A DNA stretch of 64,000 bases, taken from contig CAWFJE010000005.1 of NCBI GenBank assembly GCA_963816155.1, positions 143,642-207,641 of the forward strand. The letters are read 5' to 3'. Source of the stretch: JAXGXJ01 sp963816155 (GTDB lineage: Bacteria; Actinomycetota; Thermoleophilia; RBG-16-64-13). Below, piece by piece: positions 17,548-27,241 of the stretch (positions are counted from its first letter, which is position 1; each line of letters starts with the position of its first letter). Position numbers and translations under genes: made by a program. The notes below the pieces were generated by a model. That model searched no databases, had not been told where the DNA came from, and saw only the letters and a program-made list of their open reading frames with translations.

Positions 17548-18920
17548 TCAGCCCTCCGCCGCCCACCTCTGAACAAGACCACCATGATGATGAGAGCAAC
17601 CACGCCGAACGCAGCCAGCATGAGATAGCCGGCGGCGTACGACCTCGCCGACTGGTCGCCCGCGTCGAGGAACATCCCAAAGAGCCACGGGGCGATCAAG
17701 GACCCCGCGAAGCCCATGAGGCTGTTGATGCCGGTCGCCGGCCCCACCTGCTCCGGCCGCTTCACCACCTCAGGCATGTAGGCCAGCATGGCGGGGAAGA
17801 AGTACATGCTGAAGAAGCCGGCGATGAGCACCATCGCGACGGTGAGAGCCAGGCCTGGAGCGAATCCCGCGACGGCTATCACCACGGCCATCGCCGCCAG
17901 CGACGCCACGATGACCCGGTACTTGCCCCAGCGGGCCATGCCCATCGCCCCCAAGGGGGTACCGACCAACTGCGCGGCTCCCAGTCCGGCCACGAGGTAT
18001 ACGGCCGCCGCCGCGGAGGCACCGTGCACATCCTGCAAGAAGCTGGGCGTCCAGGCCAGTGCGCCCACTCCGATGGCAAGAGCTGCAGTGTTGGCGAAGC
18101 CGATGATCAGCACGCGCTTGTTCCTGCCCGCACCCCCCAGCGCGCGAGCGAGGTCGCCCACGCTCACTGCGCCGTCGGCATAGCGCGGCCGTCTGCGTAC
18201 CGCCTGCTGGGTCAGCACGGCCACGCCGGCCACCAGCGCCAGGGCGGCATCGGCGAGGAAGACGGCGCGATAGCCCCCAGCGCTCTGGATACTGGGCATG
18301 ATCAGCAGGCCGGCCATCGTGCCGAGCCCCCACCCTGAGCCCAGGATCCCCCAAGACCGCCCCAGCCATCGGGGCGGAACCGATTGAGCCAGGACCGGAC
18401 TGCAGGTGGCGATGACCATCCCTCCCGCGATCCCCTGGATGGCCCGGCCGAAGAGAAGACCGCCGAAGGAGGCGCTGAACGCGAAGACGAGTGAGCCCAC
18501 GAAGAAGAGCCCACAACTCACTCCCAGAAGCCACCCTCCCCAGCGGGCGGCGCCGACGCCTGACAGTATCCCCGATAGTCCATAGAAGCCCATGAACACT
18601 GAGGTGAGGAGGCCGATCTGCGCATCGCTGAAGCTCAGATCCGCCCGCAACTCGTTCGTGACCACGGGTAACAGTGACAGGGTGACGGCGCTGGTGACGA
18701 AAACAAGCATGAGCAGCAACGCGAGTATGTCCGCGCCCCGGCGCGTGGTCACCACCATGTGGTCCTCGGGTCCGCCGCCTCCCGCCGCCACGCGCCCGTC
18801 CACAGATATGTCGTGCTCCGTCAACTCCGGCCCCTTGCCTATGTGGGGCCCTTCGCCCCGCGAGTCCGTTCGCCGCCCTCGCACACTTGTACCAGAAGAA
18901 AACGCCTCGCGGTAGAGCAC
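17544..18920 (-). CDS. MFS transporter (first of a tandem pair)
   Basis: 458 aa as opened at 18920, but the first 54 residues are hydrophilic and unlike the family; ATG at 18758 (MVVTTRRGADIL) just before helix 1 is the more likely start, giving 404 aa. Helix 1 and SFSDAQIGLLTSVFMGFYG closely parallel the downstream gene, so the pair arose by duplication. Loop GAARWGGWLLGVS follows helix 2. Divergent from the holin-like gene; no good promoter stands out in the 73-bp gap. Confidence 0.87.
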   Translation of the reverse strand: MLYREAFSSGTSVRGRRTDSRGEGPHIGKGPELTEHDISVDGRVAAGGGGPEDHMVVTTRRGADILALLLMLVFVTSAVTLSLLPVVTNELRADLSFSDAQIGLLTSVFMGFYGLSGILSGVGAARWGGWLLGVSCGLFFVGSLVFAFSASFGGLLFGRAIQGIAGGMVIATCSPVLAQSVPPRWLGRSWGILGSGWGLGTMAGLLIMPSIQSAGGYRAVFLADAALALVAGVAVLTQQAVRRRPRYADGAVSVGDLARALGGAGRNKRVLIIGFANTAALAIGVGALAWTPSFLQDVHGASAAAAVYLVAGLGAAQLVGTPLGAMGMARWGKYRVIVASLAAMAVVIAVAGFAPGLALTVAMVLIAGFFSMYFFPAMLAYMPEVVKRPEQVGPATGINSLMGFAGSLIAPWLFGMFLDAGDQSARSYAAGYLMLAAFGVVALIIMVVLFRGGRRRAE

Positions 18921-18993
18921 TACGTTGCTGGATGCGTACCGGCCCCCGTGCTAGTCTGTCCGCCGGAGACGGCAACCGGACTGGGAGCGGCAC

Positions 18994-19380
18994 GTGGGCG
19001 GATTCCTGATTCGCTGGGGTATAACCGCCGGTGCCGTGGCAGTAGCCGCCCTGATCGTTCCGGGCATATCCGTTGACGAGCCTCACCCCGTCTGGGCCGT
19101 CCTCATCGTGGCGCTCGTCCTGGGACTCGTCAACGCCTTCATCCGCCCCATCGTCTCTCTGCTGGCTTGCGGCTGCATCGTGCTCACCCTGGGCCTCTTC
19201 ACACTGGTGATCAACGCCCTCATGCTCCTGCTGGCGGAGTGGCTGGTGGTGGACCTGCTGGGGATGGGCTTCCACGTTGACGGCTTCTGGAACGCCCTGC
19301 TGGGCTCGGTGATCATCAGCATCGTCTCGTTCGTCGCCAGTACGTTCACCGGCAAAGGGCGCCTGGGGAAGAAGACGTGA
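18994..19380 (+). CDS. Phage-holin-family (four-helix) small membrane protein
   Basis: 128 aa from GTG, with four hydrophobic segments (about 7-24, 33-50, 53-80, 95-118). The loop GLVNAFIRPIVSLLA is the hallmark of the mycobacterial-type 4-TMS holin-superfamily proteins that are chromosomally encoded in many Actinobacteria. No lysis or phage genes are near, so it is likely a housekeeping membrane protein rather than a prophage holin. Confidence 0.82.
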   Translation: MGGFLIRWGITAGAVAVAALIVPGISVDEPHPVWAVLIVALVLGLVNAFIRPIVSLLACGCIVLTLGLFTLVINALMLLLAEWLVVDLLGMGFHVDGFWNALLGSVIISIVSFVASTFTGKGRLGKKT

Positions 19381-19419
19381 GCGGAAGAAGGGCGAGCGGA
19401 AGAGAGCGCTGACACGGTC

Positions 19420-20733
19420 ATGATATCGCTGGCGATCATCGGGAACGGGGGTGCGGCGGCCGAGGCGGTCAAAGCCCTGCGTGGCCATGGCTACACGGAA
19501 GAGATCCACCTATTCGCCGACAACGACCACGCTCCCTACAACCCCATGCTGGGCACGTATGTGGTGTCGGGGGCCATCCCCGCCGAACGCGCCTTCCCCT
19601 TTGGTGCAGGGAGTACCTTCTACGAGGCTTACGGGGTGACGACTCACCTGTGCGAGGCCGTGACCTCCCTGGATCCGCGGGAGCAGACGTTCGCCACCGC
19701 CGACGGACGCAGCTATGAGTTCGAGCGCTGCCTGGTGGCGACAGGGGCCCGGCCTTCCCTGCCCCCCATACCGGGGCTCCGCGAAGCGGTAGCGTCGCCA
19801 TCCACGCCGGTGTTCACCATCCAGACTTTCGCCGACGCGCTGGCTCTCAAGCAGGCGGTCGACGACCTGCGCGGCGGCGGCGCTCGGGCAGAGCGCGCCG
19901 GGGACCTGCGCGCGGCCGTGGTGGGCGCTTCATTCGCCGGGGTCAAAGTCGCCGCCGCGCTGCATGAACTGGGCATGAGCGTCGTACTTGTCGAGCGGGA
20001 GGCTTCGATCCTGCCTCTCTCCGCCCACCCCTGGTGCGCACACCTCCTGGAGACGCATCTTCTGGAGGAGGGGTACGACCTGCGTCTGGGGGCCGCGCTG
20101 GCGGGGGTGGACACCAGTGGCGACAGGATACGTCTGAACTTCGGCGCTCTCCCCGGGGTCGCCGATCCCGAAGGAGCAGGCGGCACCGCCTGCGATGAGT
20201 CGGCCACGCAGGAGGACGTGGACCTGGTTGTGGTCTGCACGGGTTCGAGGCCGGCGCTGGGTTTCCTCGCTCCCGGAGGCGTCGACACCGGTGTCGGCAT
20301 CCTGGTGGACGATGAGATGCGTTCCAGCATCCCCACGCTGTACGCCGCCGGAGACGTCGCCCAAGGGAGGAACCTCCTCTCAGGCCGGCACGAGATCATC
20401 GGCCTGTGGGCGAACGCCCGCTACCAAGGGCGAGCGGCGGGACGGAGCCTGGCCGGCGCGGGTCCGGACTACCGGGGCAGCGTGCCCCACAACATCACGC
20501 ACGTGGGCGGCAGGCTCTTTGCGAGCGTCGGCTGCGTGCGCGAGTACGACGACATCAGTACCTGTAGCGACGGCGATTCTTACCAGTTGCGGGTGTGGCA
20601 GGACGGCCGTCTGGCCGGGGTGAATCTCATCGATTGCTGTCTGTCCGCCGGCGCCCTCAAGCAGGGGCTGCTGAGAGCGGCTACCGGAGCAGTCTCGGGG
20701 ATGGAGGCGACATGGACAAGCTTCAACGGATGA
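19420..20733 (+). CDS. FAD-dependent pyridine-nucleotide oxidoreductase
   Basis: 437 aa. The N-terminal FAD-binding IIGNGGAAAEAVKAL is at 5-19, the NAD(P)-binding VVGASFAGVKVAAAL in the middle (about 168-182), and the third FAD motif PTLYAAGDVA near 306-315. It resembles NADH-dependent rubredoxin/nitrite-reductase FAD subunits. Cysteines near the C-terminus (IDCCLSAGAL) may be structural. It overlaps the Mo oxidoreductase gene by 22 bp, so it likely moves electrons between NAD(P)H and that enzyme. Confidence 0.87.
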   Translation: MISLAIIGNGGAAAEAVKALRGHGYTEEIHLFADNDHAPYNPMLGTYVVSGAIPAERAFPFGAGSTFYEAYGVTTHLCEAVTSLDPREQTFATADGRSYEFERCLVATGARPSLPPIPGLREAVASPSTPVFTIQTFADALALKQAVDDLRGGGARAERAGDLRAAVVGASFAGVKVAAALHELGMSVVLVEREASILPLSAHPWCAHLLETHLLEEGYDLRLGAALAGVDTSGDRIRLNFGALPGVADPEGAGGTACDESATQEDVDLVVVCTGSRPALGFLAPGGVDTGVGILVDDEMRSSIPTLYAAGDVAQGRNLLSGRHEIIGLWANARYQGRAAGRSLAGAGPDYRGSVPHNITHVGGRLFASVGCVREYDDISTCSDGDSYQLRVWQDGRLAGVNLIDCCLSAGALKQGLLRAATGAVSGMEATWTSFNG

Positions 20734-23039
20734 TCGAAGGCAAGATCCCGGGTGGACACACCGGGATCGAGGTACGCAAGTCGGTATGCACCGTGTGCGA
20801 TCCGCTGACGCAGTGTGGACTCGACTGCTATGTGCGTGACGGGCGCATCGTTAAGGTGGAGGGTTCGCAGGAGAACCCCAACAGCGGTGGGACCCTGTGC
20901 GCCAAGGGTGCGGCGCAGCGACAGTGGGTATACCACGAGGAGCGCCTGCGCACCCCCCTCAAGCGGGTCGGCCCGCGCGGTTCCGGACAGATGGTGCCCA
21001 TCTCTTGGACGGAAGCGCTCGACGTCGTCACGCAGAATCTTAAGAAGCTGGAGGCGGAGAGCGGACCGGAGTCCGTGGCCTTCTATTGCGGCTACCCCAA
21101 GCATCTGCGGCCCTTCCTGCAACGGCTGGCCCTGCAGTTCGGCTCCCCCAACTACTGCACCGAGTCCAGTACCTGCTTCACCGCCATGGCCATGGCTTGG
21201 CGGCTGAATTATGGCCAGATGGGCGCACCGGACCTCGCCCACACCAAGTGCCTGCTGGTATGGACGGCCAACCCCTTCTATGCCCGGACGCCGGGCGCGC
21301 GGGGCCTCATGGACGCCAAAGAGAAGGGCGTGAAGTTCATCGTCGTCGATCCACGCATGTCGCCTATCGCCGCCATCGCCGACATCCATCTGCGGCTGCG
21401 GCCGGGCACCGACGGCGCGCTTGCGCTCGCGATGGCGAACGTCATCATCAGCGAAGGTGCCTACGACCGGCAGTTCGTCGCCGAGTGGACGCACGGCTTC
21501 GACGAATATCGGGCCTACGCTGCTGAGTTCACTCTGGAGAGGGCGGAGCAGGTCACCGGGGTCCCGGCCGCGCTCATCCGCGAGGCGGCCCTACTCTATG
21601 CCACCAGCAAGCCCGCGGCCATGATGCCCGGCTCCACCCCCGTGGTGCACCATACCAACGGGGTGCAGAACCAACGCGCCGCGGCGGCTCTGGTAGGCCT
21701 CACCGGCAACTGGGACGTGCCCGGGGGCAACGTGGTCCAGCCCATGAGCTGGCTGGAGACCGTCGGAGGCTTCACCACCCGCAGTCGCGAGTTCGCCATG
21801 CCCCGTGACTGGAGCCAGTTCCCGCCTCGGGTGGGAGCCACGCGCTTCCCGGTGTGGACGGAGATGATCGACCAGGGCCAGGCCATGGACCTTCCCCGGC
21901 AGATCCACAGCGGCGAACCCTACCCCCTGCGCGGCCTGGTGGCCTTCGGGTTCAACCACCGCATGTGGCCCGACTCCCAGGGCCTCCTGGCGGCGGTGGA
22001 CAAGCTCGATTTCATCGTGGATGTCGACCTGTTCGCCACCGATAGCTCCCGATACGCGGATATCGTCCTGCCCGCCTGCAGTTCGGTCGAGCGCAGCGAG
22101 TTGCGCTGTTACCCGCAGAAGTACGCCGTATACGCGCAGCCGGTCATCGAGCCGCTGGGTGAGTCGCGGTCCGATGTGGAGATCATCTTCGCCCTGGCGG
22201 ACAAGCTGGGCCTGCCCTACGGACCCGGAGAACAGCCCCGAGACGGCACCTACCTCCCCAGCGGGGCCCCGGACTTCGGCGCCGCCTTCGAGGAGGCCAT
22301 GGATTGGATCCTTCAGCCGAGCGGCATGACCGTGGCCCAGCTCAAGCAGCATCCCGGCGGCATGCCGGTGCCGAACGCCTTGCCCACCACCTTCAAGAAG
22401 TACGAGGACGGCGGCTTCCCCACCCCCAGCGGGAAGATGGAGTTCGCCTCCACGCTCATGGAGAAGTACTCCGACGTAGAGGGCATCGATCCACTCCCGC
22501 TCTTCCGCGAGCCGAGGCTGAGCGCGGAGTCGAGTCCTGAGGTGGCGCGGGAATACCCACTCATCCTGGGCACGGGCACCCGCCTGCCCATGTTCATCCA
22601 TTCGCGCACCTTCCGGCTGCCCTGGACGCGCAGCCTGCGGCCCGATGCTGCCGTGGACCTCAACCCCGCCGACGCGGCCCGGCTGGGCGTCGCGCAGGGC
22701 GACCGGGTAGAGCTGTCCACACCGCAGGGCAGCATCGAGGTGGCCGCCAACCTCACCGAACTGGCCTACCCCGGGGCCGCCCACATGTTCCACGACTACC
22801 CCGAGGCCGACGTCAACACGCTGATCCCAGGGGACTACCTCGACCCCATCTCCGGCTTCCCCGGCTACAAAGCCCTGCTGTGCAAGGTACGGAAGGTGGG
22901 CGCACCGGGCGCCGCCAAGGTCTCCGGGGCGGCTGGGTTCTCCGCGGCCGCCGGGGGCGCTGAGGGCGCCCAATCGCCGTCCGCCACACCGGCAACTGCC
23001 GCGCCGCCTACATCTGAAGCGGAAGGAGGCCGGTCATGA
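20712..23039 (+). CDS. Molybdopterin oxidoreductase, DMSO-reductase family, cytoplasmic
   Basis: 775 aa from ATG 20712 (GGAGG five bases upstream). The longer frame from 20595 lies inside the FAD gene and is rejected. Cluster ligands are Cys26, Cys29, Cys35 and Cys63, with extra Cys39. ESSTC155 is a candidate Mo/W ligand position, so a Cys-ligated type similar to polysulfide/thiosulfate-reductase relatives is possible. The C-terminal molybdopterin-guanine-dinucleotide domain includes GDRVELSTPQG. There is no Tat signal at the N-terminus, unlike exported homologues. The Ala/Pro-rich tail overlaps the 4Fe-4S gene by ATGA. Confidence 0.9.
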   Translation: MDKLQRMIEGKIPGGHTGIEVRKSVCTVCDPLTQCGLDCYVRDGRIVKVEGSQENPNSGGTLCAKGAAQRQWVYHEERLRTPLKRVGPRGSGQMVPISWTEALDVVTQNLKKLEAESGPESVAFYCGYPKHLRPFLQRLALQFGSPNYCTESSTCFTAMAMAWRLNYGQMGAPDLAHTKCLLVWTANPFYARTPGARGLMDAKEKGVKFIVVDPRMSPIAAIADIHLRLRPGTDGALALAMANVIISEGAYDRQFVAEWTHGFDEYRAYAAEFTLERAEQVTGVPAALIREAALLYATSKPAAMMPGSTPVVHHTNGVQNQRAAAALVGLTGNWDVPGGNVVQPMSWLETVGGFTTRSREFAMPRDWSQFPPRVGATRFPVWTEMIDQGQAMDLPRQIHSGEPYPLRGLVAFGFNHRMWPDSQGLLAAVDKLDFIVDVDLFATDSSRYADIVLPACSSVERSELRCYPQKYAVYAQPVIEPLGESRSDVEIIFALADKLGLPYGPGEQPRDGTYLPSGAPDFGAAFEEAMDWILQPSGMTVAQLKQHPGGMPVPNALPTTFKKYEDGGFPTPSGKMEFASTLMEKYSDVEGIDPLPLFREPRLSAESSPEVAREYPLILGTGTRLPMFIHSRTFRLPWTRSLRPDAAVDLNPADAARLGVAQGDRVELSTPQGSIEVAANLTELAYPGAAHMFHDYPEADVNTLIPGDYLDPISGFPGYKALLCKVRKVGAPGAAKVSGAAGFSAAAGGAEGAQSPSATPATAAPPTSEAEGGRS

Positions 23040-23548
23040 GTCACGCCTTCTACCTCGACCTCGACCGCTGCACCGGCTGCATGGCCTGTGCCGTGGCCTG
23101 CATGGACCAGAACGACCTCGACATGAGCGGTCCGGGCGGCGCCTCGACCGCCTGGCGGCGGATCTTCCAACTGGAGAGCGGGGCCGCTCCGGACGCGCGG
23201 CTGCGCTACGTCTCCCTGGCCTGCATGCACTGCGAGGACGCCCCCTGCATCGTGGGCTGTCCCACCGGGGCGCTGGCACGAGATACCGTCACCCACGCTG
23301 TGAAGGTCGACGCTGCACTCTGCATCGGCTGCCATAGCTGCTCCATCGCCTGCCCGTTCGGCGTGCCTCGTTTCGGCAGGGACGGCATCATGCAAAAGTG
23401 CGACCTGTGCAGTGCCCGCCTGGAAGCCGGTCTGGAGCCGGCCTGCGTGCGCGTGTGCCCCACTCGGGCCCTCCATCAGGGCGATCCCAATCAGATGGGT
23501 CTGGAACAGGAAAGGAAGGCGGCCGCGCGACTGGCGGGCGGGTCCTAA
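23036..23548 (+). CDS. Four-cluster 4Fe-4S electron-transfer subunit (DmsB/HycB-like)
   Basis: 170 aa with four cysteine sets: CTGCMACAVAC (12-22), CMHCEDAPCIVGC, CIGCHSCSIAC, and CDLC...CVRVC. This is the classic small subunit of molybdopterin oxidoreductases. No NrfD/DmsC-like membrane anchor follows; the next gene is convergent and unrelated. It probably bridges the FAD protein and the Mo subunit in a soluble complex (inference). Confidence 0.92.
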   Translation: MSHAFYLDLDRCTGCMACAVACMDQNDLDMSGPGGASTAWRRIFQLESGAAPDARLRYVSLACMHCEDAPCIVGCPTGALARDTVTHAVKVDAALCIGCHSCSIACPFGVPRFGRDGIMQKCDLCSARLEAGLEPACVRVCPTRALHQGDPNQMGLEQERKAAARLAGGS

Positions 23549-23608
23549 GGGATCAGGGATGGTCTATCCGGTGATGACCCCCGCTTCGGCATAGGCGTTC
23601 GCCGGTCC

Positions 23609-24043
23609 CTAGAACATGCCGTTAGGGTTGGCCGAGGTCTCCGGTATATCTTGGATCGTATCCCAGTGCTCGACTATCATTCCTTCTTCCAGCCGAAAGA
23701 TCTCGATGATCGCCCGGCCTCGCGTGTGAGGCGAGCGCATGGAGTGCACGTGGAGGACCACGAAGTCGCCCTCACCCAGAACGCGTTTGATCTCAGAACG
23801 TGCCTCGGGATGCTCCGTCCCCAGGTAGCCGATGAAGGCGGCCAGTCCCTCCGGCCCTTCCGCCACGAGAGGGTTGTGCTGGCGATAGTATGGCCCGATG
23901 TAGCGAGAGGCGGCGGCATAGTCCTTCTGATTGATGATGAGGTCGTAGAACTCGGCCACTATCCGCTTGTTGGTCTCGACCTTCTCGATCGTGGCAGCAT
24001 CCGTGTGACCGTCGGGGTGTGTGTCTGCGCTCGGCTCCACCAT
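23609..24043 (-). CDS. SnoaL-like / NTF2-fold protein
   Basis: 144 aa from ATG 24043, which has AGGAGAG 7-8 bases upstream; an ATG 33 bp earlier gives 155 aa. The sequence has the family order: NKRIVAEFYDLIINQKDYAAASRYI, YYRQHNPLVAEGPEGLAAFI, and the C-terminal EIFRLEEGMIVEHWDTIQ (key residues F, E-G-x-I-x-E-H-W-D). Such proteins are small cytoplasmic cyclases, isomerases or binding domains. It is divergent from the Tm-1-like operon and may share its regulation. Function is not determined. Confidence 0.83.
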   Translation of the reverse strand: MVEPSADTHPDGHTDAATIEKVETNKRIVAEFYDLIINQKDYAAASRYIGPYYRQHNPLVAEGPEGLAAFIGYLGTEHPEARSEIKRVLGEGDFVVLHVHSMRSPHTRGRAIIEIFRLEEGMIVEHWDTIQDIPETSANPNGMF

Positions 24044-24183
24044 GCGGCATCTCTCCTGCATCGTCTTCTTCCGCAACCTCCCCAGCTTCCATCAATCCGC
24101 AGACAGATGCAATACGCGCGTCCAATCCACAGCCGCCCGTGTTGTAGTATGCATCGAGGAGAGCAGCCCAGGGGGATACAGGG

Positions 24184-25440
24184 ATGGCCATAGCTATCGT
24201 AGGAATGCTCGACGAACGGGAAGAAGCGCTCGGAGTCATTCGGGACCGGATCCAGCGCAGAGGCCACGAGACCTGCCTGATAGACATCAGCGTCGGGTCA
24301 GGAGCCATTGTTCCCGTGCTCGAGCCAGACGTGAGCCAGCGCGAACTGGCCGCACTGGCTGCGGAGAGCGCCGGGTTGACGATCGCAGGGGGTCACAGTG
24401 CCACCTCGATCATGACCGCGGGCCTCAGAGCCAAGGTGGCGGCCCTCTTCGGGGCCGGTGAACTCCAGGGCATCATCGCCATCACGGGCATGACAGGGGC
24501 TCTCATAGTGCTGCCGGCCATGAAGGACCTTCCGTTCGGGGTGCCCAAGCTCCTCATTTCGGGTGCGACCGGTCAACCCGTCCACGCCGCCAAGTTCGCG
24601 GAGTACTTCTCACTTCGCGACATCACGCTGATGCACACCGTCGTCGACACCGTGGGCATGAACCCCATGGTCAGAGCCCTCGCCCTGAACGGAGCCGACG
24701 CCGTCTCCGGTATGGTGGAAGGGGGTCCTGTCTCTATGGAGGGCGATCTCCCCTCCGTCGCGGTGACGGAGTTCGGCTACTGCGACAAAGGCGCCGGGTA
24801 TGTCCGCCAGGCTCTGGGCGAGGAGTTCGAGATCGTGTCCATCCACGCCACCGGCATCGGCGACAGGGCCGCCCTCGATCTCACGCCCCAGGGGATGTTC
24901 AAGGCGTTCATCGACCTCGTTCCCGGAGCCTTCAGCGAACATCTCCTGGGAGGCAACCGCACCGCCGGACCCGACCGGCTCGATGTGGCCATGCACCTGC
25001 CCATCCCCTACATCTTCTGTCCCGGCGGCTTTGACATGATCAGTTGCGGCCCTCCGGAGAGAAAGGACGCCAACGACCCTCTGTGGGAATCGAGGAGGCT
25101 GGCCGAGCGCAAGCTGTACGTGCAGCCCCCACGAGTGCAGGCCCGCGTGAGCGCCGAGGAGATGGACTATCTGGCCGCGGGAGTGGCGGACAGACTCAAC
25201 AGGTATGAGCAGAGGAACCGAGTCAAGGCGGTCATCCCTCGACTGGGCTTCTCGTCACTCAGCGTGGAGGGGGGACCGCTGCACGATCCCGCATCGGACG
25301 CGGTGTTCTCGCCGGCGCTGCGCTCGTACCTCGATCCTGAGATCGAGGTCATCGACGTCGACGCCGATATCAACAGCCCCGTCTTTGCACGAGCCGTCGC
25401 CGACGCGTTGTCAGGCGCTTTCAAGGAGGCCGAAGCCTAG
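24184..25440 (+). CDS. Tm-1-like ATP-binding protein (UPF0261), copy 1
   Basis: 418 aa, whole-family length. Conserved Tm-1-like blocks are visible: GGHSATSIMTAG, GIIAITGMTGALIVLPAMKDLPFGVPKLLIS, HTVVDTVGMN, HATGIGDRA, and CPGGFDMISCGPPE (key Gly-rich segments only). The biochemical role of bacterial members is not established; the plant Tm-1 N-terminal domain binds ATP and a viral replicase. Its TAG stop overlaps the GTG start of the carboxyltransferase gene by one base, strongly tying it to that enzyme. First gene of the 24-33 kb operon. Confidence 0.88.
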   Translation: MAIAIVGMLDEREEALGVIRDRIQRRGHETCLIDISVGSGAIVPVLEPDVSQRELAALAAESAGLTIAGGHSATSIMTAGLRAKVAALFGAGELQGIIAITGMTGALIVLPAMKDLPFGVPKLLISGATGQPVHAAKFAEYFSLRDITLMHTVVDTVGMNPMVRALALNGADAVSGMVEGGPVSMEGDLPSVAVTEFGYCDKGAGYVRQALGEEFEIVSIHATGIGDRAALDLTPQGMFKAFIDLVPGAFSEHLLGGNRTAGPDRLDVAMHLPIPYIFCPGGFDMISCGPPERKDANDPLWESRRLAERKLYVQPPRVQARVSAEEMDYLAAGVADRLNRYEQRNRVKAVIPRLGFSSLSVEGGPLHDPASDAVFSPALRSYLDPEIEVIDVDADINSPVFARAVADALSGAFKEAEA

Positions 25441-27240
25441 TGGACAAGGTGCAGTTCGTCGATCAGACCATCCGCGATGCCCAGCAGAGCCTCTGGGGTC
25501 TGATGATGCGGACGGATCACATCACCCCCATCGCCGAGACCATGGCCAAGGTCGGGTATCTGGCTGTCGCCACTGTGGGCTCGCAGGCTTTCACCATCCA
25601 GGTGCGCAACCATGATGAGGACCCCTGGGAGCGGATAAGGGTTCTTTCCGGCCTCATGCCCACCACCTGCCTACGCGGCTCCTACCAGACGGCCAGCCTC
25701 TCTTCCTTCGATCTGAGTACGCCGCGCGACGTCATCTCGCTGTGGATTGAGCGCAATGTGGCCAACGGCGTACGGAGCTTCTGGATCTGTGACTACCAGG
25801 AGAACATGGAGAGGTTCCGCTACTTCGCGAGGGTGGCGAAAGGCTTCGGCGCGGAGATCGTCACTTCGCTCATGTACACCAGCAGCCCCCTCCACACCCA
25901 GGATCACTGGGTGGCAAAGACCCGCCTGATCGCCGACTCACGGGACTATATAGATCGCATCATGATCTCGGACGAGTCGGGCGTCATCACTCCGGAGCAG
26001 ACCCGGGAGCTGATCACCGTCGTGCGGCAGAACTGCGACGGCATTCCGCTGGAGTTCCACTGCCACTGCAACTCCGGCCTGGCTCCGCTGTGCTACCTCG
26101 AGGCGGCTGAAGTCGGGCGTCACGACCCTCCACACGGCAGTGGCTCCCCTCGCCAACGGTACGTCGCTGCCGGCGACCGAGACCGTCATCAAGAACCTGC
26201 GCCGCCTGGGTTTCGAGTCGGATCTGGACGAGGACGCATTGGCAGCCGTGTCGGCGCATTTCAGAGGAATCGCCGAGAGAGAGGGACTTCCGGTCGGGAG
26301 GCCCATGGAGTACGACCTCTTCCATTTCGAACATCAAGTGCCCGGTGGCATGGTCTCGAATTTCGTCCGGCAACTCCGGGAACTGAACATGGAGGACCGG
26401 CTGGACGAGATCCTCGAGGAAGCGGTGCGGGTACGCAGGGAATACGGCTACCCGGTCATGGCCACGCCCTATTCGCAGATCGTGGGGGCGCAGGCCTTCG
26501 AGAACGTCGTCTCCGGCGAGCGCTACGGCAAGGTCACGGACGAGTCCATCAAGTACCTGCTGGGATACTACGGCCAGCCCGCCTATCCGCTGGATGAGGA
26601 CCTCATGGAGCGCGTGGCCGGCCTGCCAAGGACTAGGGAGTTCCTCGACTGGAAGCCGGAAGGGTACCTCAAGACCATCGACGAACTGCGCCGTGAGCTC
26701 GGCCCGGACCTCTCCGACGACGACCTGCTGCTGAAGGTGCTCATCCCAGGAAGACCTGTGAAGCGCGGCGCGCCGGCGAAGCCGGCGGCCGCGACCCCGG
26801 CGGTCTCGCAACCCGCAGCGAGCGGCGCGGCGCCTGCCGGCGCCGCGCCCCACCCTACCGGCCTCCCCCGCGAGTACGCGGTGGAGGTGGACGGCGATGT
26901 GTTCACCGTGAGGATCTCGCCCCTCGGCAGCGACGGCGGAAGTATTGTCTCAGCCTCCGCGGCAGCGCAGGACGCAGCCCGCGGCGCGCCCGGGCCGCAG
27001 ACTCCTGCCGGACCCCGCGAACTGCCCGAGGGCGCCATCCTGTGCGGCGCGCCCGGCCTGATACTCTCCCTGCTGGTGCAGGTGGGAGACGCCGTGGCCG
27101 AGGGTGACGAGATCGCCCTGATCGAGACCATGAAGATGAAGAGACCCATCGTCGCGCCCTGCAGTGGAGTGGTGCGGGAGACCCCCACACAAGAGGGCCA
27201 GATGGTGGCCGCCGAGGACGTTCTCATGGTGGTGATCTAA
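25440..27240 (+). CDS. Biotin-dependent carboxyltransferase (pyruvate/oxaloacetate type) with biotin carrier domain, frame-disrupted
   Basis: The N-terminal half (GTG 25440 to about 26105) has the HMGL-like TIM barrel start FVDQTIRDAQQSLWG and the metal-binding HCHCNSGLA. At 26106 one extra G (gaggcg-g-ctgaag) breaks the frame. Removing it restores EALKSGVTTLHTAVAPLANGTS and reads on to 27240, 599 aa. The C-terminal part has the conserved carboxylase region, an Ala/Pro linker (about 440-470) and a biotinyl domain with ETMKMK, Lys about 35 residues from the end. It is a 5S/PycB/OadA-type subunit transferring CO2 to or from a 2-oxo acid. Partner of the biotin carboxylase downstream. Confidence 0.85.
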
Positions 27241-27241
27241 G

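Noticed and set aside
14810..17680. 956-codon minus-strand open frame spanning flavoredoxin, nitroreductase and MFS genes
   Set aside because: It crosses three well-supported genes on both strands; composition is Arg/Gly-rich without motifs.
18994..19380. Prophage indicated by the holin-family gene
   Set aside because: No other phage genes are near, and this holin-superfamily type is chromosomal in many Actinobacteria.
17770..19509. 579-codon minus-strand frame over the MFS and holin-like genes
   Set aside because: It is an out-of-frame reading of the MFS gene and overlaps the holin-like gene on the other strand.
21591..22973. 460-codon minus-strand open frame opposite the Mo oxidoreductase
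   Set aside because: Shadow of a secure gene, no domain.
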